Made by a program: the position numbers and the translations under genes
Shown here: positions 8,360 to 17,705 of the stretch, in pieces
Layout of the letters: each line of letters begins with the position of its first letter
Numbering within the stretch: position 1 is the stretch's first letter
From: Streptomyces sp. ISL-100
GTDB taxonomy: Bacteria > Actinomycetota > Actinomycetes > Streptomycetales > Streptomycetaceae
Direction of reading: 5' to 3'
Length of the DNA: 64,000 nucleotides
Assembly (NCBI RefSeq): GCF_018614615.1
Contig: NZ_JAGGOK010000041.1
Location: 1-64,000, forward strand
Notes under the pieces: model-generated
Database searches by the model: none
What the model saw: only the letters and a program-made list of their open reading frames with translations
What the model was told of the DNA's origin: nothing

Positions 8360-8383
8360 GCGGGGCGGTGGAAACCGCCCCGC
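8360..8383 (-). terminator. hairpin between treS and pep2
   Basis: A perfect 10-bp stem (GCGGGGCGGT with ACCGCCCCGC) and a GGAA loop, 13 bp beyond the treS stop on the minus strand. There is no long T-run, so it may attenuate rather than stop transcription. Confidence 0.5.
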
Positions 8384-8396
8384 ACCGGACGGGAAT

Positions 8397-10118
8397 TCAG
8401 ACGCGCTTGGCCGGCAGCGGCGCCGGGTCCTTGCGCAGCCGGAACCAGTAGAAGCCGTGACCTGCGAGGGTCAGCAGATACGGCCATTCGCCGATGGCCG
8501 GGAAACGCACCCCGCCGATCAGCTCGACCGGATGCCGTCCGTTGAAGGTCTGGAGATCCAGTTCCGTCGGCTGCGGGAAACGCGAGAAGTTGTGGACGCA
8601 CAGCACCAGGTCGTCCTTGTACTCGCGCAGGAATGCGATGACCGCGGGGTTGGTCGACGGCAGCTCCGTGTACGAGCCGAGTCCGAAGGCGTGGTTCTGC
8701 TTGCGGATCTCGATCATCCGCCGGGTCCAGTGCAGCAGCGAGGAGGGCGAGGTCATCGCGGCTTCGACGTTGGTGACCTGGTACCCGTAGACCGGGTCCA
8801 TGATCGTGGGGAGGAAGAGCCGTCCCGGGTCACAGGACGAGAAGCCGGCGTTGCGGTCGGGCGTCCACTGCATGGGTGTGCGTACGGCGTCCCGGTCGCC
8901 CAGCCAGATGTTGTCGCCCATCCCGATCTCGTCGCCGTAGTAGAGGATCGGCGATCCGGGGAGGGACAGGAGCAGAGCCGTGAACAGCTCGATCTGGTTG
9001 CGGTCGTTGTCGAGGAGGGGAGCCAGCCGCCTGCGGATGCCGATGTTGGCGCGCATCCGTGGGTCCTTGGCGTACTCCGCGTACATGTAGTCGCGCTCTT
9101 CGTCCGTGACCATTTCGAGGGTCAGCTCGTCGTGGTTGCGCAGGAAGATGCCCCACTGGCAGTTGGACGGGATGGCCGGGGTCTTGGCCAGGACTTCCGA
9201 GACCGGGTAGCGCGATTCGCGGCGTACGGCCATGAAGATGCGGGGCATGACGGGGAAGTGGAATGCCATGTGGCACTCGTCGCCGCCCTTTTTGAAGTCG
9301 CCGAAGTAGTCGACGACGTCTTCAGGCCACTGGTTGGCCTCGGCGAGGATCACGGTGTCGGGGTACGACGCGTCGATCTCGGTCCGTACCCGCTTCAGGA
9401 ACTCGTGGGTACGGGGGAGGTTCTCGCAGTTTGTGCCCTCCTCCTGGTAGAGGTAGGGGACGGCGTCGAGGCGGAAGCCGTCGATGCCCAGATCCAGCCA
9501 GAAGCGCAGGGCCGAGATCATTTCTTCCTGCACGGCCGGGTTCTCGTAGTTGAGATCCGGCTGGTGGGAGAAGAAGCGGTGCCAGAAGTACTGCTTGCGG
9601 ACCGGGTCGAAGGTCCAGTTGGACGTCTCGGTGTCGACGAAGATGATCCGGGCGTCCTGGTACTGCTTGTCGTCGTCGGCCCAGACGTAGTAGTCGCCGT
9701 AGGGGCCGTCCGGGTCGGACCGCGACTCCTGGAACCACGGGTGCTGGTCACTCGTGTGGTTCATGACAAAGTCGATGATGACGCGCATGCCGCGGTGGTG
9801 TGCGGCGTCCACGAACTCCACGAAGTCGGCGAGGTCACCGAACTCGGGGAGGACGGACGTGTAGTCGGAGACGTCGTAACCGCCGTCTCGCAGCGGGGAC
9901 TTGAAGAACGGCGGCAGCCAGAGGCAGTCGACACCGAGCCACTGGAGGTAGTCCAGCTTGGCGGTGATGCCCTTGAGGTCACCTACGCCGTCTCCATTGC
10001 TGTCCTGGAAGGAGCGGACGAGCACCTCGTAGAACACGGCGCGTTTGAACCACTCGGGATCGCGGTCCTTGGCGGGAGTGTCCTCGAATGTGTCGTGGAC
10101 GGGCTCGTTGACGATCAT
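8397..10118 (-). CDS. treS: maltose alpha-D-glucosyltransferase / trehalose synthase
   Basis: A 573-residue GH13 enzyme that interconverts trehalose and maltose, feeding the maltokinase/GlgE route. Visible GH13 motifs are DFVMNHTS, GFRLDAVPYL (nucleophile Asp), ILAEANQWP (acid Glu) and FLRNHDEL (stabiliser Asp), then YYGDEIGMGDNIWLGDRD, a TreS signature. The length is that of a stand-alone TreS without a fused maltokinase. The ATG overlaps the glgE stop as ATGA (10115-10118), and GGAGG precedes it within glgE, which implies translational coupling to GlgE. Confidence 0.95.
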   Translation of the reverse strand: MIVNEPVHDTFEDTPAKDRDPEWFKRAVFYEVLVRSFQDSNGDGVGDLKGITAKLDYLQWLGVDCLWLPPFFKSPLRDGGYDVSDYTSVLPEFGDLADFVEFVDAAHHRGMRVIIDFVMNHTSDQHPWFQESRSDPDGPYGDYYVWADDDKQYQDARIIFVDTETSNWTFDPVRKQYFWHRFFSHQPDLNYENPAVQEEMISALRFWLDLGIDGFRLDAVPYLYQEEGTNCENLPRTHEFLKRVRTEIDASYPDTVILAEANQWPEDVVDYFGDFKKGGDECHMAFHFPVMPRIFMAVRRESRYPVSEVLAKTPAIPSNCQWGIFLRNHDELTLEMVTDEERDYMYAEYAKDPRMRANIGIRRRLAPLLDNDRNQIELFTALLLSLPGSPILYYGDEIGMGDNIWLGDRDAVRTPMQWTPDRNAGFSSCDPGRLFLPTIMDPVYGYQVTNVEAAMTSPSSLLHWTRRMIEIRKQNHAFGLGSYTELPSTNPAVIAFLREYKDDLVLCVHNFSRFPQPTELDLQTFNGRHPVELIGGVRFPAIGEWPYLLTLAGHGFYWFRLRKDPAPLPAKRV

Positions 10119-12214
10119 GATGTGGGTGACCCTCCGATCGGCGGGGACGGTCGCAGGACGACGATGTGCGCGGGCGTACGGCCCGGCTCGAGGCGCACAT
10201 AGTTGGCCCTGCCCCAGTGGTAGGTCTCGCCGGTGAGCTCGTCGCGCACCGGGACGGAATCGGACCAGTCGAGGCCGAGTTCCGGCATGTCCAACGAGAC
10301 CGTGGCCTCCTGGGTGTGGTGCGGGTCGAGGTTGACGACCACCACAACGATGTTCGAACCCGAGCGCTTCGAGTACGCGATGACGGCGTCGTTGTCGGCA
10401 TGGTGGAAGTGCAGGTCACGCAGCTGCTGGAGCGCCGGATGGCGGCGGCGCAGACGGTTCAGAGTGGTGATCAGCGGGGCGATCGAGCGGCCCTCGCGCT
10501 CCGCCGACTCCCAGTCGCGGGGCCGCAGTTGGTACTTCTCCGAGTCGAGGTACTCCTCGCTGCCCGGCTTGGCCGGAGTGTTCTCGCACAGCTCGTAGCC
10601 CGCGTACACGCCCCAGGACGGCGCCAGGGTGGCGGCGAGCACGGCGCGTGCTTCGAATGCGGGACGGCCGCCCTGCTGGAGGTAGGCGTGCAGGATGTCC
10701 GGGGTGTTCACGAAGAAGTTCGGGCGCATGTACGAAGCGGCCTCGCCGGTGAGCTCCGTGAGGTACTCGGTCAGTTCGTGCTTGGTGTTGCGCCACGTGA
10801 AGTACGTGTACGACTGCTGGAAGCCGATCGCGCCGAGGGTGTGCATCATCGCGGGGCGGGTGAAGGCCTCGGCGAGGAAGATGACGTCGGGGTCGGTGCG
10901 GTTGATGTCCGCGATGACCTTCTCCCAGAAGACCACCGGCTTGGTGTGCGGATTGTCGACGCGGAAGATCCGTACGCCGTGGCTCATCCACAGCCGCAGC
11001 ACCCTGAGCGTTTCCTTGACCAGGCCCGGCATGTCGGCGTCGAACGCGATCGGGTAGATGTCCTGGTACTTCTTCGGGGGGTTCTCGGCGTACGCGATCG
11101 AGCCGTCGGCGCGGTGGTGGAACCACTCGGGGTGCTCGGTGACCCAGGGGTGGTCCGGCGAGCACTGCAGCGCGAAGTCCAGCGCGATCTCCATGCGCAG
11201 GTCGTGGGCGCGCGCGACGAAGGCGTCGAAGTCCTTGAACGTACCGAGGTCCGGGTGGATCGCGTCGTGGCCGCCGGCCGCCGAGCCGATCGCCCACGGC
11301 ACACCGACGTCCTTGGCCGACGCCGAAAGCGTGTTGTTGGGACCCTTGCGATGGGTGGTGCCGATGGGGTGGATGGGCGGCAGGTACACCACGTCGAAGC
11401 CCATCGCGGCGACGGCGGGCAGCCGCTCGGCGGCTGTCTTGAACGTTCCGCTCTTCTGCTTGCCCCTCTTGTCGGTACGGACGCCCTCCGAACGCGGGAA
11501 GAACTCGTACCAGCTTCCGTAGAGCGCGCGCTCGCGCTCGACCAGCAGCGGCATCTCGGGCGACGACGTGACCAGCTCGCGCAGCGGGTGGCGGCCGAGC
11601 GCGGCCTCCGCTTCGGGGTCGAGCGCGGCGGCCAGCCGGACGGCCGGGGGCTTCTTGGTGTTGCGCAGCGCGTCTACGGCGGCCAGGACGGCCTCGCGGC
11701 CGTCCTTCTTCGGCACACCGGACGCGGCGCGCTCATAGAGCTCCGCACCCTCCGCGAGTACGAGTTCGGTGTCCTGGCCCGCCGGGATCTTGATCCGGGC
11801 GTTGTGGCGCCAGGTCGCCACGGGGTCCGACCAGGCCTCCACGGCGTACGTCCACTGCCCCTCGGCGAGAGGCGTCACGCGCGCCCCCCACCGGTCGGTG
11901 CCCGGCGCGAGCTCGCGCATCGGGGTCCAGGGGCCCTCCCGGCCCGCCGGGTCACGCAGGACGACATTGGCGGCGACGGCGTCGTGGCCCTCGCGGAAGA
12001 CGGTGGCGGTGACTTCGAACGTCTCACCGGCCACCGCCTTCGCCGGCCTTCTGCCGCAGTCGACGGCGGGACGTACGTCCAGGACAGGGATGCGACCGAT
12101 CATTGGCTCACCTGGGGGCTGTGCGGCCGCGGACGAGCGCGGCTCGCGTTCGGGGGATTTCTTGGGTTCTGTTCTTTTTATCTGCTCCGTTGGCGACTGG
12201 CGGGGTGCGGGCAT
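10115..12214 (-). CDS. glgE: alpha-1,4-glucan:maltose-1-phosphate maltosyltransferase
   Basis: A 699-residue GH13_3 enzyme that transfers maltosyl units from maltose 1-phosphate to alpha-1,4-glucan. From memory it aligns along nearly its whole length with S. coelicolor GlgE isoform 1 (start ...GRIPVLDVRP, IPPIHP-type loop YLPPIHPIGTTHRKGPNN, nucleophile region FRVDNPHTKP, acid region IFLAEAFTRP, NTPDILHAYL). GlgE replaces the ADP-glucose pathway for this polymer in streptomycetes and makes capsular glucan in mycobacteria. The N-terminus is a variable 38-residue leader before the conserved GRIPVLDV. ATG at 12214 has AGGAG 5 nt upstream. It is the first gene of the minus-strand operon. Confidence 0.95.
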   Translation of the reverse strand: MPAPRQSPTEQIKRTEPKKSPEREPRSSAAAQPPGEPMIGRIPVLDVRPAVDCGRRPAKAVAGETFEVTATVFREGHDAVAANVVLRDPAGREGPWTPMRELAPGTDRWGARVTPLAEGQWTYAVEAWSDPVATWRHNARIKIPAGQDTELVLAEGAELYERAASGVPKKDGREAVLAAVDALRNTKKPPAVRLAAALDPEAEAALGRHPLRELVTSSPEMPLLVERERALYGSWYEFFPRSEGVRTDKRGKQKSGTFKTAAERLPAVAAMGFDVVYLPPIHPIGTTHRKGPNNTLSASAKDVGVPWAIGSAAGGHDAIHPDLGTFKDFDAFVARAHDLRMEIALDFALQCSPDHPWVTEHPEWFHHRADGSIAYAENPPKKYQDIYPIAFDADMPGLVKETLRVLRLWMSHGVRIFRVDNPHTKPVVFWEKVIADINRTDPDVIFLAEAFTRPAMMHTLGAIGFQQSYTYFTWRNTKHELTEYLTELTGEAASYMRPNFFVNTPDILHAYLQQGGRPAFEARAVLAATLAPSWGVYAGYELCENTPAKPGSEEYLDSEKYQLRPRDWESAEREGRSIAPLITTLNRLRRRHPALQQLRDLHFHHADNDAVIAYSKRSGSNIVVVVVNLDPHHTQEATVSLDMPELGLDWSDSVPVRDELTGETYHWGRANYVRLEPGRTPAHIVVLRPSPPIGGSPTS

Positions 12215-12408
12215 CACCGCTCCTGTCCACGTTCACTCGGGTGGACCGACTTGGACGGACTTGGGACGCGTGGGGGGTGCGTACCGTGTGTACCGGAGGA
12301 GCCTTCCCTCGTACGTCGGGTGCGCAATCCGGGGCTTTGTTAACTACTGCCGCGTAACGGTGGCTAAAAAAACTGGGCCCCGGGATGCGTAAGGGTGGGG
12401 AAAAGAAA

Positions 12409-12433
12409 CGGCCCCACCTTTCGGGCGGGGCCG
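12409..12433 (-). terminator. terminator of the S8 protease gene
   Basis: GC-rich hairpin (7 bp CGGCCCC/GGGGCCG plus an inner 2-3 bp) about 60 bp past the protease stop on the minus strand. It is followed on that strand by TTTCTTTTC, so it looks like a classical intrinsic terminator. Confidence 0.7.
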
Positions 12434-12494
12434 GTTCGTTCTGCGGTGTTTGTTTTGCGGTGTGCGGTGTGCGGTGTGTGTTGTGCCGTTCGGA

Positions 12495-13703
12495 TCAGTT
12501 GTTGACTTGGAGCAGGCGGTTCGGCGTGGCGAGACCCGCGCCCGTGACCTTGCCCTGGACCGCCTTCGCGGTCAGCGCCGCGCTCACGGCCGCCGGGGTC
12601 GCCGACGCGTGGTCGGCCAGATACAGCGCCGCCGCGCCCGCCACGTGCGGGGTCGCCATCGACGTACCGGATATGGTCTTTGTCGCCGTGTCACCCGTGT
12701 TCCAGGTGGACGAGATCGCCACGCCGGGAGCGAACAGGTCGAGACCCGGGCCCCAGTTGGAGAAGCTCGCGCGCGCGTCCTTGACGTCCGTCGCGCCGAC
12801 CGTGACAGCTTCCGCGACGCGGGCCGGCGAGTACAGGTTCGTCGGCAGCCCGTCGTTGCCCGCCGCGACCGCGTACGTGACGCCGGACGCGATCGAGTTG
12901 CGTACCGCCGCGTCCAGCTGGGCGTTGGCGTAACCGCCGAGGCTCATGTTCGCCACGGCGGGCTTCCTGGCGTTCTTGGTCACCCAGTCGATACCCGCGA
13001 TCACCTGGGCCGTCGTACCGGAGCCCGCGTTGTCGAGCACCCGTACGCCGACGACCTTGGCCTTCTTCGCGACGCCGTACTGCCCGCCCGCGACGGTGCC
13101 GGCGACGTGCGTGCCGTGGCCGTTGCCGTCCTGGGCGGTGGCGTCGTTCTCGACGAAGTCCCAGCCGCTGCTCGCCCGGCCGCCGAAGTCCTTGTGGGAC
13201 GTGCGGATGCCGGTGTCGATGACGTACACCTTCACGCCGCTGCCGGCGCTCTCGGGATAGGTGTACGACTTGTTCAGGGGGAGGCCGGGCTGGTCGAGCC
13301 GGTCCAGGCCCCAGGTCGGGTTCGTCTGGGTTTGGTCCAGTGACACCATGGTGTCCTGGACCACGGAGGCGACGTTCGGATCGGCTGCCAGGCGCTTGGC
13401 CTGCGCCTCGGTCGCTCTCACCGCGTAACCGTTGAGCGCGGTGCTGTACGTGTGACGGATGTCCGCCCCGTACTGCTCCGCGAGGTCGCTGCCGGCCTCG
13501 GACGGAGCCAGGATTCCGCCCGAGCCCGTCTTCAGCGTGACGATGTAACTGCCGCCGACCGAGCCGGGTGAACCGGCTCCCAGTATTCGCCCCTCGGCGG
13601 GGGCGGCCTGCGCGGGCAGCGTGATGGCCGAAAGAACCGCTGCCGTGGTGGCAGCGGTGACGGCCCCCGCAAGACGCAGGCGAGTATTTCGCGTTTGTGC
13701 CAT
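12495..13703 (-). CDS. secreted subtilisin-like serine protease (S8), with I9 propeptide
   Basis: A 402-residue preproprotein. A signal peptide (charged start MAQTRNTRLRL, hydrophobic core, cleavage near AQAAPAEG) is followed by an inhibitor I9 propeptide (about residues 50-120) and the S8 catalytic domain. The Asp lies in VYVIDTGIRTSHKDF, the His in GNGHGTHVAGTVAG, the oxyanion Asn in AVAAGNDG and the Ser in GTSMATPHVAG. It is probably an exported, self-activating extracellular protease. ATG at 13703 has AGGAGG about 9 nt upstream and is better supported than the longer open frame. A strong terminator follows the stop. It sits between glgE and glgP, which from memory are neighbours in S. coelicolor, so it belongs to the accessory stretch. 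Confidence 0.93.
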   Translation of the reverse strand: MAQTRNTRLRLAGAVTAATTAAVLSAITLPAQAAPAEGRILGAGSPGSVGGSYIVTLKTGSGGILAPSEAGSDLAEQYGADIRHTYSTALNGYAVRATEAQAKRLAADPNVASVVQDTMVSLDQTQTNPTWGLDRLDQPGLPLNKSYTYPESAGSGVKVYVIDTGIRTSHKDFGGRASSGWDFVENDATAQDGNGHGTHVAGTVAGGQYGVAKKAKVVGVRVLDNAGSGTTAQVIAGIDWVTKNARKPAVANMSLGGYANAQLDAAVRNSIASGVTYAVAAGNDGLPTNLYSPARVAEAVTVGATDVKDARASFSNWGPGLDLFAPGVAISSTWNTGDTATKTISGTSMATPHVAGAAALYLADHASATPAAVSAALTAKAVQGKVTGAGLATPNRLLQVNN

Positions 13704-13936
13704 GTGCTGAGTCACCTCCTCAACTTGGCGCACGTGCTGCGGAGTTGGCCGGCCCTCGCTGCCGGTCCCCCGTGGTGCTGGCCACAGACGATGCCTGTGG
13801 AAGCCTCTCGTGCGCTGTGAAGCACTACAAGACCGCACGTGGGGGCGGAATTGGCCATATCACCGGTGAGGGCATTGAGGAGGTGATCACTCATGTCGTC
13901 CGCAGGTCGTCCAGAACGAGGAGACCTCGGACCGGA

Positions 13937-14875
13937 CTAGGAGGCCGTGGCCGCTTCGTCCGACCAGATCTGCCACGGCTGCCTGGCCACCCACTCGTCC
14001 ACCGGCGCCGGCTTCACGGAAAGTGCCTCGACGGAGCTGCCGTCGTCGCCGGCCATCAGCTCGGGGCCCGCGCCGCTCGCCATGTAGTGGTAGATGCCCG
14101 CCACACCGGCCGCCCCCTCGGGGCCGATGACCTGCGCCAGTCCCTCTTCGAAGACGTGCGGCGGGAGCGCCACGTAGCTCACGTCGCGGCCGAGGCCCTG
14201 CGCGAACGCGTCCGCGAGCTCGTCGCCGGTCAGACTCTGCGAGCCGCCGATGTCCAGCGTGCGGCCGGCGACACCGTCCACGGTCAGCGCCGCGTACACC
14301 GCCTCGGCGAGATCCCGGTGGGAGATCCACGCGGTCTTGGTGTCGGCGGGCAGCGGGTAGGCGAGCACGCCGTCCTTCGCCAGCGCCGGGCCGTTCCACG
14401 GGCTGAAGAGGTTGTCGAGGTAGACCGGCGGCCGCAGCACGACCAGCTCCACCCCGCTGCCGCGCAGGCTCTCCCGCAGCACCGTCTCAGCGAGCCGCCG
14501 CGTCTCGAAGGCCGCCACATTGGTGGAGGCCTCGGGGACGCGTGTGTTGGCGTTGTAGACGACCCTGCGCAGTCCGACCTCACGGGCGGCGTCCGCGATG
14601 TTTCGCGCGTACGTCCGGACCGTCTCGGTGTCGTACACCAGTGGCATCACGACCGAGGCGTGCGTGGCGCCCTCGAAGAGGTGGCGTACGTCGTCGGGGT
14701 TCGCGAGGTCGCCGGCGATGAAGGCCGCTCCCTCCAGCTCGGGGCGCTCGCCCTCGGGCTTGCGGGTCAGTGTGCGGATGCGGTGGTTCCGCTCGGCCAG
14801 CAGACGGGCGACCGCGCCACCCTGGAAGCCGGTCGCCCCCACGACCGCGACGCGCATCGAAATCTGATCGGACAT
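13937..14875 (-). CDS. NmrA/SDR-type NAD(P)-binding protein
   Basis: A 312-residue atypical short-chain dehydrogenase. It has the N-terminal Rossmann glycine motif VVGATGFQGGAVARLL and an arginine-rich segment IRTLTRKP that suggests NADPH binding, as in NmrA and isoflavone-reductase-like proteins. There is no clear catalytic YxxxK, as usual for NmrA regulators and quinone-reductase-like QorB proteins. ATG at 14875 has a poor ribosome site (GAAGGG about 12 nt upstream); ATG at 14857 is an alternative. It is divergent from an AraC regulator with 118 bp between the starts, so it is the likely target of that regulator. Confidence 0.8.
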   Translation of the reverse strand: MSDQISMRVAVVGATGFQGGAVARLLAERNHRIRTLTRKPEGERPELEGAAFIAGDLANPDDVRHLFEGATHASVVMPLVYDTETVRTYARNIADAAREVGLRRVVYNANTRVPEASTNVAAFETRRLAETVLRESLRGSGVELVVLRPPVYLDNLFSPWNGPALAKDGVLAYPLPADTKTAWISHRDLAEAVYAALTVDGVAGRTLDIGGSQSLTGDELADAFAQGLGRDVSYVALPPHVFEEGLAQVIGPEGAAGVAGIYHYMASGAGPELMAGDDGSSVEALSVKPAPVDEWVARQPWQIWSDEAATAS

Positions 14876-14993
14876 GAGTGTGTAGAGCCCTTCGATAGGG
14901 TGAGGCTGTTGCCGTGAACGGCCTTTCCAGGCTGGCGGCGGGGGCTTCGGCCGATCAATTAACAAACCGGGGCGAGGGTTGAGGGATCGTCCA

Positions 14994-15953
14994 ATGGACG
15001 GCATGGAACGTGCAGGCCACGATGGTGAAGACCTGCTCAGCGAGCTGCTGAAGCCCTTGCGTCTCACCGGCGTTTTCGACAGCCGCTGGCATGTGAACGC
15101 CCCGTGGGCGATCGAGGGTGACGCCGAGCAGAGTTGCGCCGTACTCCACTACATCGTCGAGGGCGGCTGCTGGATCAGCGGTGAGGGCCAGACCGCTCTC
15201 GAACTGAACGCGGGCGACCTCGCCGTCTTCCCGACCGGGACCGCGCACCGGCTCTCCGACCGGCCGGACCGGCAGGGTGTGCCGTTGCGGGCCGTGCTTC
15301 CCGAGCGGCAGCCCGGCACGTCCGGCGAGATCAGGATCGAGGGCAGCGGGCCCGCGAGCCGGCTGCTGTGCGCCGGGCTGCACTACGACGCGAGCGCCGC
15401 CACGGGCCTTTACAAGGCGCTGCCGTGGGCCCTGGTCCTCGACGGCCCGCAGGTCGCCGCCGAGCCGCTGCTGCGGGACACGTTGCGCCTGCTCGCGGCC
15501 CCGGACCGGCCCGTCGGGCCGGGCGACCGGCTCATCACACTCCGCGCGTTCGAGATGGCACTGGTGCTCGCGCTGCGGCCGCTGCTGCGGGAACTGGCGG
15601 ACAACCCGGCCGCGCTGCCGGTGCTTCGCCACCCCGGCATCAGCAGGGCCATGGTGATCATCGCGACCCGGTTCGCGGAGCCGTGGACGATCGAGTCCCT
15701 GGCCAAGGAGGTCGGCATGTCGAGGTCGGCCTTCACCGCCGCCTTCCGCAGTCTCGTCGGGGACGCGCCGGCGCGGCATCTGACGGGGCGGCGGATGCAG
15801 GAGGCGGCGCGGTTGCTGGGGGAGACGACGGTGGCGCAGTCGGCGGTGCCGCAGCGGGTCGGTTACCAGAGCTCTGTGGGCTTCCACCTTGCGTTCCGCA
15901 AATGGTTCGGGAAGACGCCGGGGGAGTACCGGATCGCGGCCGGCCTGGCGTGA
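14994..15953 (+). CDS. AraC family transcriptional regulator with cupin domain
   Basis: A 319-residue regulator. The N-terminal half is a cupin_6-type sensor domain (HYIVEGGCWISG, LNAGDLAVFPTGTAHRLSD). The C-terminal 100 residues form a double helix-turn-helix of the AraC type (TIESLAKEVGMSRSAFTAAFRSLVG, then QRVGYQSSVGFHLAFRKWFG...PGEYR). ATG at 14994 has GAGGGA 7 nt upstream and is preferred over TTG at 14979. It is divergent from the NmrA gene. Regulators of this layout commonly control an adjacent divergent oxidoreductase. The HpaB gene starts 273 bp downstream in the same direction and could also be a target. Confidence 0.88.
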   Translation: MDGMERAGHDGEDLLSELLKPLRLTGVFDSRWHVNAPWAIEGDAEQSCAVLHYIVEGGCWISGEGQTALELNAGDLAVFPTGTAHRLSDRPDRQGVPLRAVLPERQPGTSGEIRIEGSGPASRLLCAGLHYDASAATGLYKALPWALVLDGPQVAAEPLLRDTLRLLAAPDRPVGPGDRLITLRAFEMALVLALRPLLRELADNPAALPVLRHPGISRAMVIIATRFAEPWTIESLAKEVGMSRSAFTAAFRSLVGDAPARHLTGRRMQEAARLLGETTVAQSAVPQRVGYQSSVGFHLAFRKWFGKTPGEYRIAAGLA

Positions 15954-15984
15954 GGGCGTGCCGCTGCGCGGGGTCGCCATAGCC

Positions 15985-16050
15985 GGACGGCTCCTGTGGA
16001 GCCCCTCCGGCGATTGAGGAGCGGGGTCCGGGGCAGCGCCCCTCACGCGG
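15985..16050 (+). repeat. dispersed intergenic repeat copy
   Basis: Contains GCCCCTCCGGCGATTGAGG (16001-16019) followed by GAGCGGGGTCCGGGGC, close to the copies at 6.4 and 60.1 kb. It lies in the 273-bp gap between the AraC and HpaB genes, where no coding frame is convincing. Confidence 0.6.
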
Positions 16051-16226
16051 CGGAGCCGCAAAGTGTCACAGCGGGAAGTGGCGGGTCGGGGAAAGCCCCC
16101 GCAGGGCCCGCCGCCCGCGTCGCACCGGCTGGCCGGTTCATAAGGACCGGTGGACGGGTGTTCATTGCCCGGGCGGGCGCGGCGAGGCAGGCTCGGCAGC
16201 GGCAGTGCCGTTCCGCATGAGGAGAA

Positions 16227-17705
16227 ATGGTGACGAGGTCCGGTCAGGATTATCTGGAATCGCTGCGAGACGGCCGAGAGGTGTGGCTGGACGGCGAGCG
16301 CGTCAAAGACGTCACCCGGCACCCGGCCTTCCGCAACACCGCGGGATCCATCGCCGGCCTCTTCGACCTCGCGCACGACTCGGCGCACACACCCGTGCTC
16401 ACCTCGGACGGCGTGCACCGCGCGTACACGATCCCGCGATCGTACGAGGACCTGGTCGCCCGGCGCCAGGCCTACAAGGTGTGGGCCGAAGCCAGCTTCG
16501 GCTTCCTGGGCCGTACGCCCGACTACATGGCCGGCGGCGCCGCCGGATTCGCCGCGCTCCCGCAGGTCTTCACCACGGAGTCGTTCGACGGAGCGCCCAA
16601 TGCGCTCGCTTACCACCGGCGGCTCGCCGAGGGCGACCTCTACCCGACGTTCACCATCACGAATCCGCAGATCGACCGCACCAAGTCCGCCTCCGAGCAG
16701 GAGGAGGACGACCTGGTGGTCCGCGTCGTCGCGGAGCGGGACGGCGGGATCGTCGTACGCGGCGCCAAGATGATCGGCACCGGCGCCGTCTTCGGCAACG
16801 AAGTCATCGTCGGCACGATCGAGCCGCTCGCGCCGCAGGACATCGAGCACGCCGTCTGCTTCTCCGTGCCGATCGACACCCCGGGGCTGAAGTTCCTGTC
16901 GCGTACGTCGTACGAGGCGCAGGCGCGCAGCGTCTTCGACAACCCGCTCTCCTCCCGCTTCGACGAGAACGACGCCCTGCTCGTCTGCGAGGACGTCTTC
17001 GTGCCGTGGGAGAACGTCCTCGCCTACCGCAACGTCGACGCGAGCTTCAAGATGTGGTGGCAGACCCCGGCGTACGTGAACTTCGTGCACCAGGCGGCGA
17101 CCCGCTTCTGGACCAAGATTGAGTTCCTCACGGGTCTCGCCATCCTCATCACCAAGGCGAACAACACCTACAAGCTGCCTCCCGTCACCCAGGCCATCGG
17201 CCGGCTGATGGGCAAGGTCGCCCAGGCCAAGGCCTTTGTGCTGGCCGCGGAGGCGTCGTACGAGACCGTCGAGGGCGGGCAGGGCGTCAAGCCCGGCAAG
17301 GAGATCTCCTTCGCGCAGCGCATCATGGCCGGCGAGCTCTACCCGCAGGCCGTGCAGGAGATCAAGATGCTCGCGGGCGGCGGCGTCATCCAGCTGCCCG
17401 CCTCCGCCGAGGACCTGCTGCATCCGGAGCTCGGGCCGCTCGTAAGGAAGTACATCCGATCGCCCGGGCATCCCGCCGAGGACCGGATCAAGCTGCTGAA
17501 GCTGGCCTGGGACGCCCTCGGTTCGGAGTTCGCCGGACGGCATGAGCAGTACGAGCGCTTCTATCACGGCGCCCCGCACATCTACCTGATGCAGCAGGCA
17601 TGGGAGGGCGACACCGGAGCGTGCGAGTCGCTCGCGCAGGCATGTCTCGACGGCTACACGCTGGGGGCGGGCGGGACGGGCGGCGAGGAGCGCTCGGCGC
17701 TGTGA
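16227..17705 (+). CDS. HpaB-family FADH2-dependent aromatic monooxygenase
   Basis: A 492-residue member of the 4-hydroxyphenylacetate 3-hydroxylase family, which uses free reduced FAD supplied by a separate reductase to hydroxylate phenols or other aromatics. Family features visible are YLESLRDGREVWLDGERV at the start, NPQIDR, the flavin-site region GAKMIGTGAVFGNEVIVG, FVPWENVLAYRN, and the C-terminal LGSEFAGRHEQYERFYHG. The length is typical. No HpaC-type reductase is nearby. ATG at 16227 lies very close to GAGGAG; GTG at 16230 has better spacing and is equally possible. The stop overlaps the MFS start (GTGA), so the two are translationally coupled. Substrate unknown; PvcC-like roles in natural products are possible. 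Confidence 0.88.
   Translation: MVTRSGQDYLESLRDGREVWLDGERVKDVTRHPAFRNTAGSIAGLFDLAHDSAHTPVLTSDGVHRAYTIPRSYEDLVARRQAYKVWAEASFGFLGRTPDYMAGGAAGFAALPQVFTTESFDGAPNALAYHRRLAEGDLYPTFTITNPQIDRTKSASEQEEDDLVVRVVAERDGGIVVRGAKMIGTGAVFGNEVIVGTIEPLAPQDIEHAVCFSVPIDTPGLKFLSRTSYEAQARSVFDNPLSSRFDENDALLVCEDVFVPWENVLAYRNVDASFKMWWQTPAYVNFVHQAATRFWTKIEFLTGLAILITKANNTYKLPPVTQAIGRLMGKVAQAKAFVLAAEASYETVEGGQGVKPGKEISFAQRIMAGELYPQAVQEIKMLAGGGVIQLPASAEDLLHPELGPLVRKYIRSPGHPAEDRIKLLKLAWDALGSEFAGRHEQYERFYHGAPHIYLMQQAWEGDTGACESLAQACLDGYTLGAGGTGGEERSAL

Noticed and set aside
14955..17579. 874-codon open frame on the minus strand
   Set aside because: It spans two well-supported plus-strand genes and the gap between them; composition is typical of an antisense shadow.
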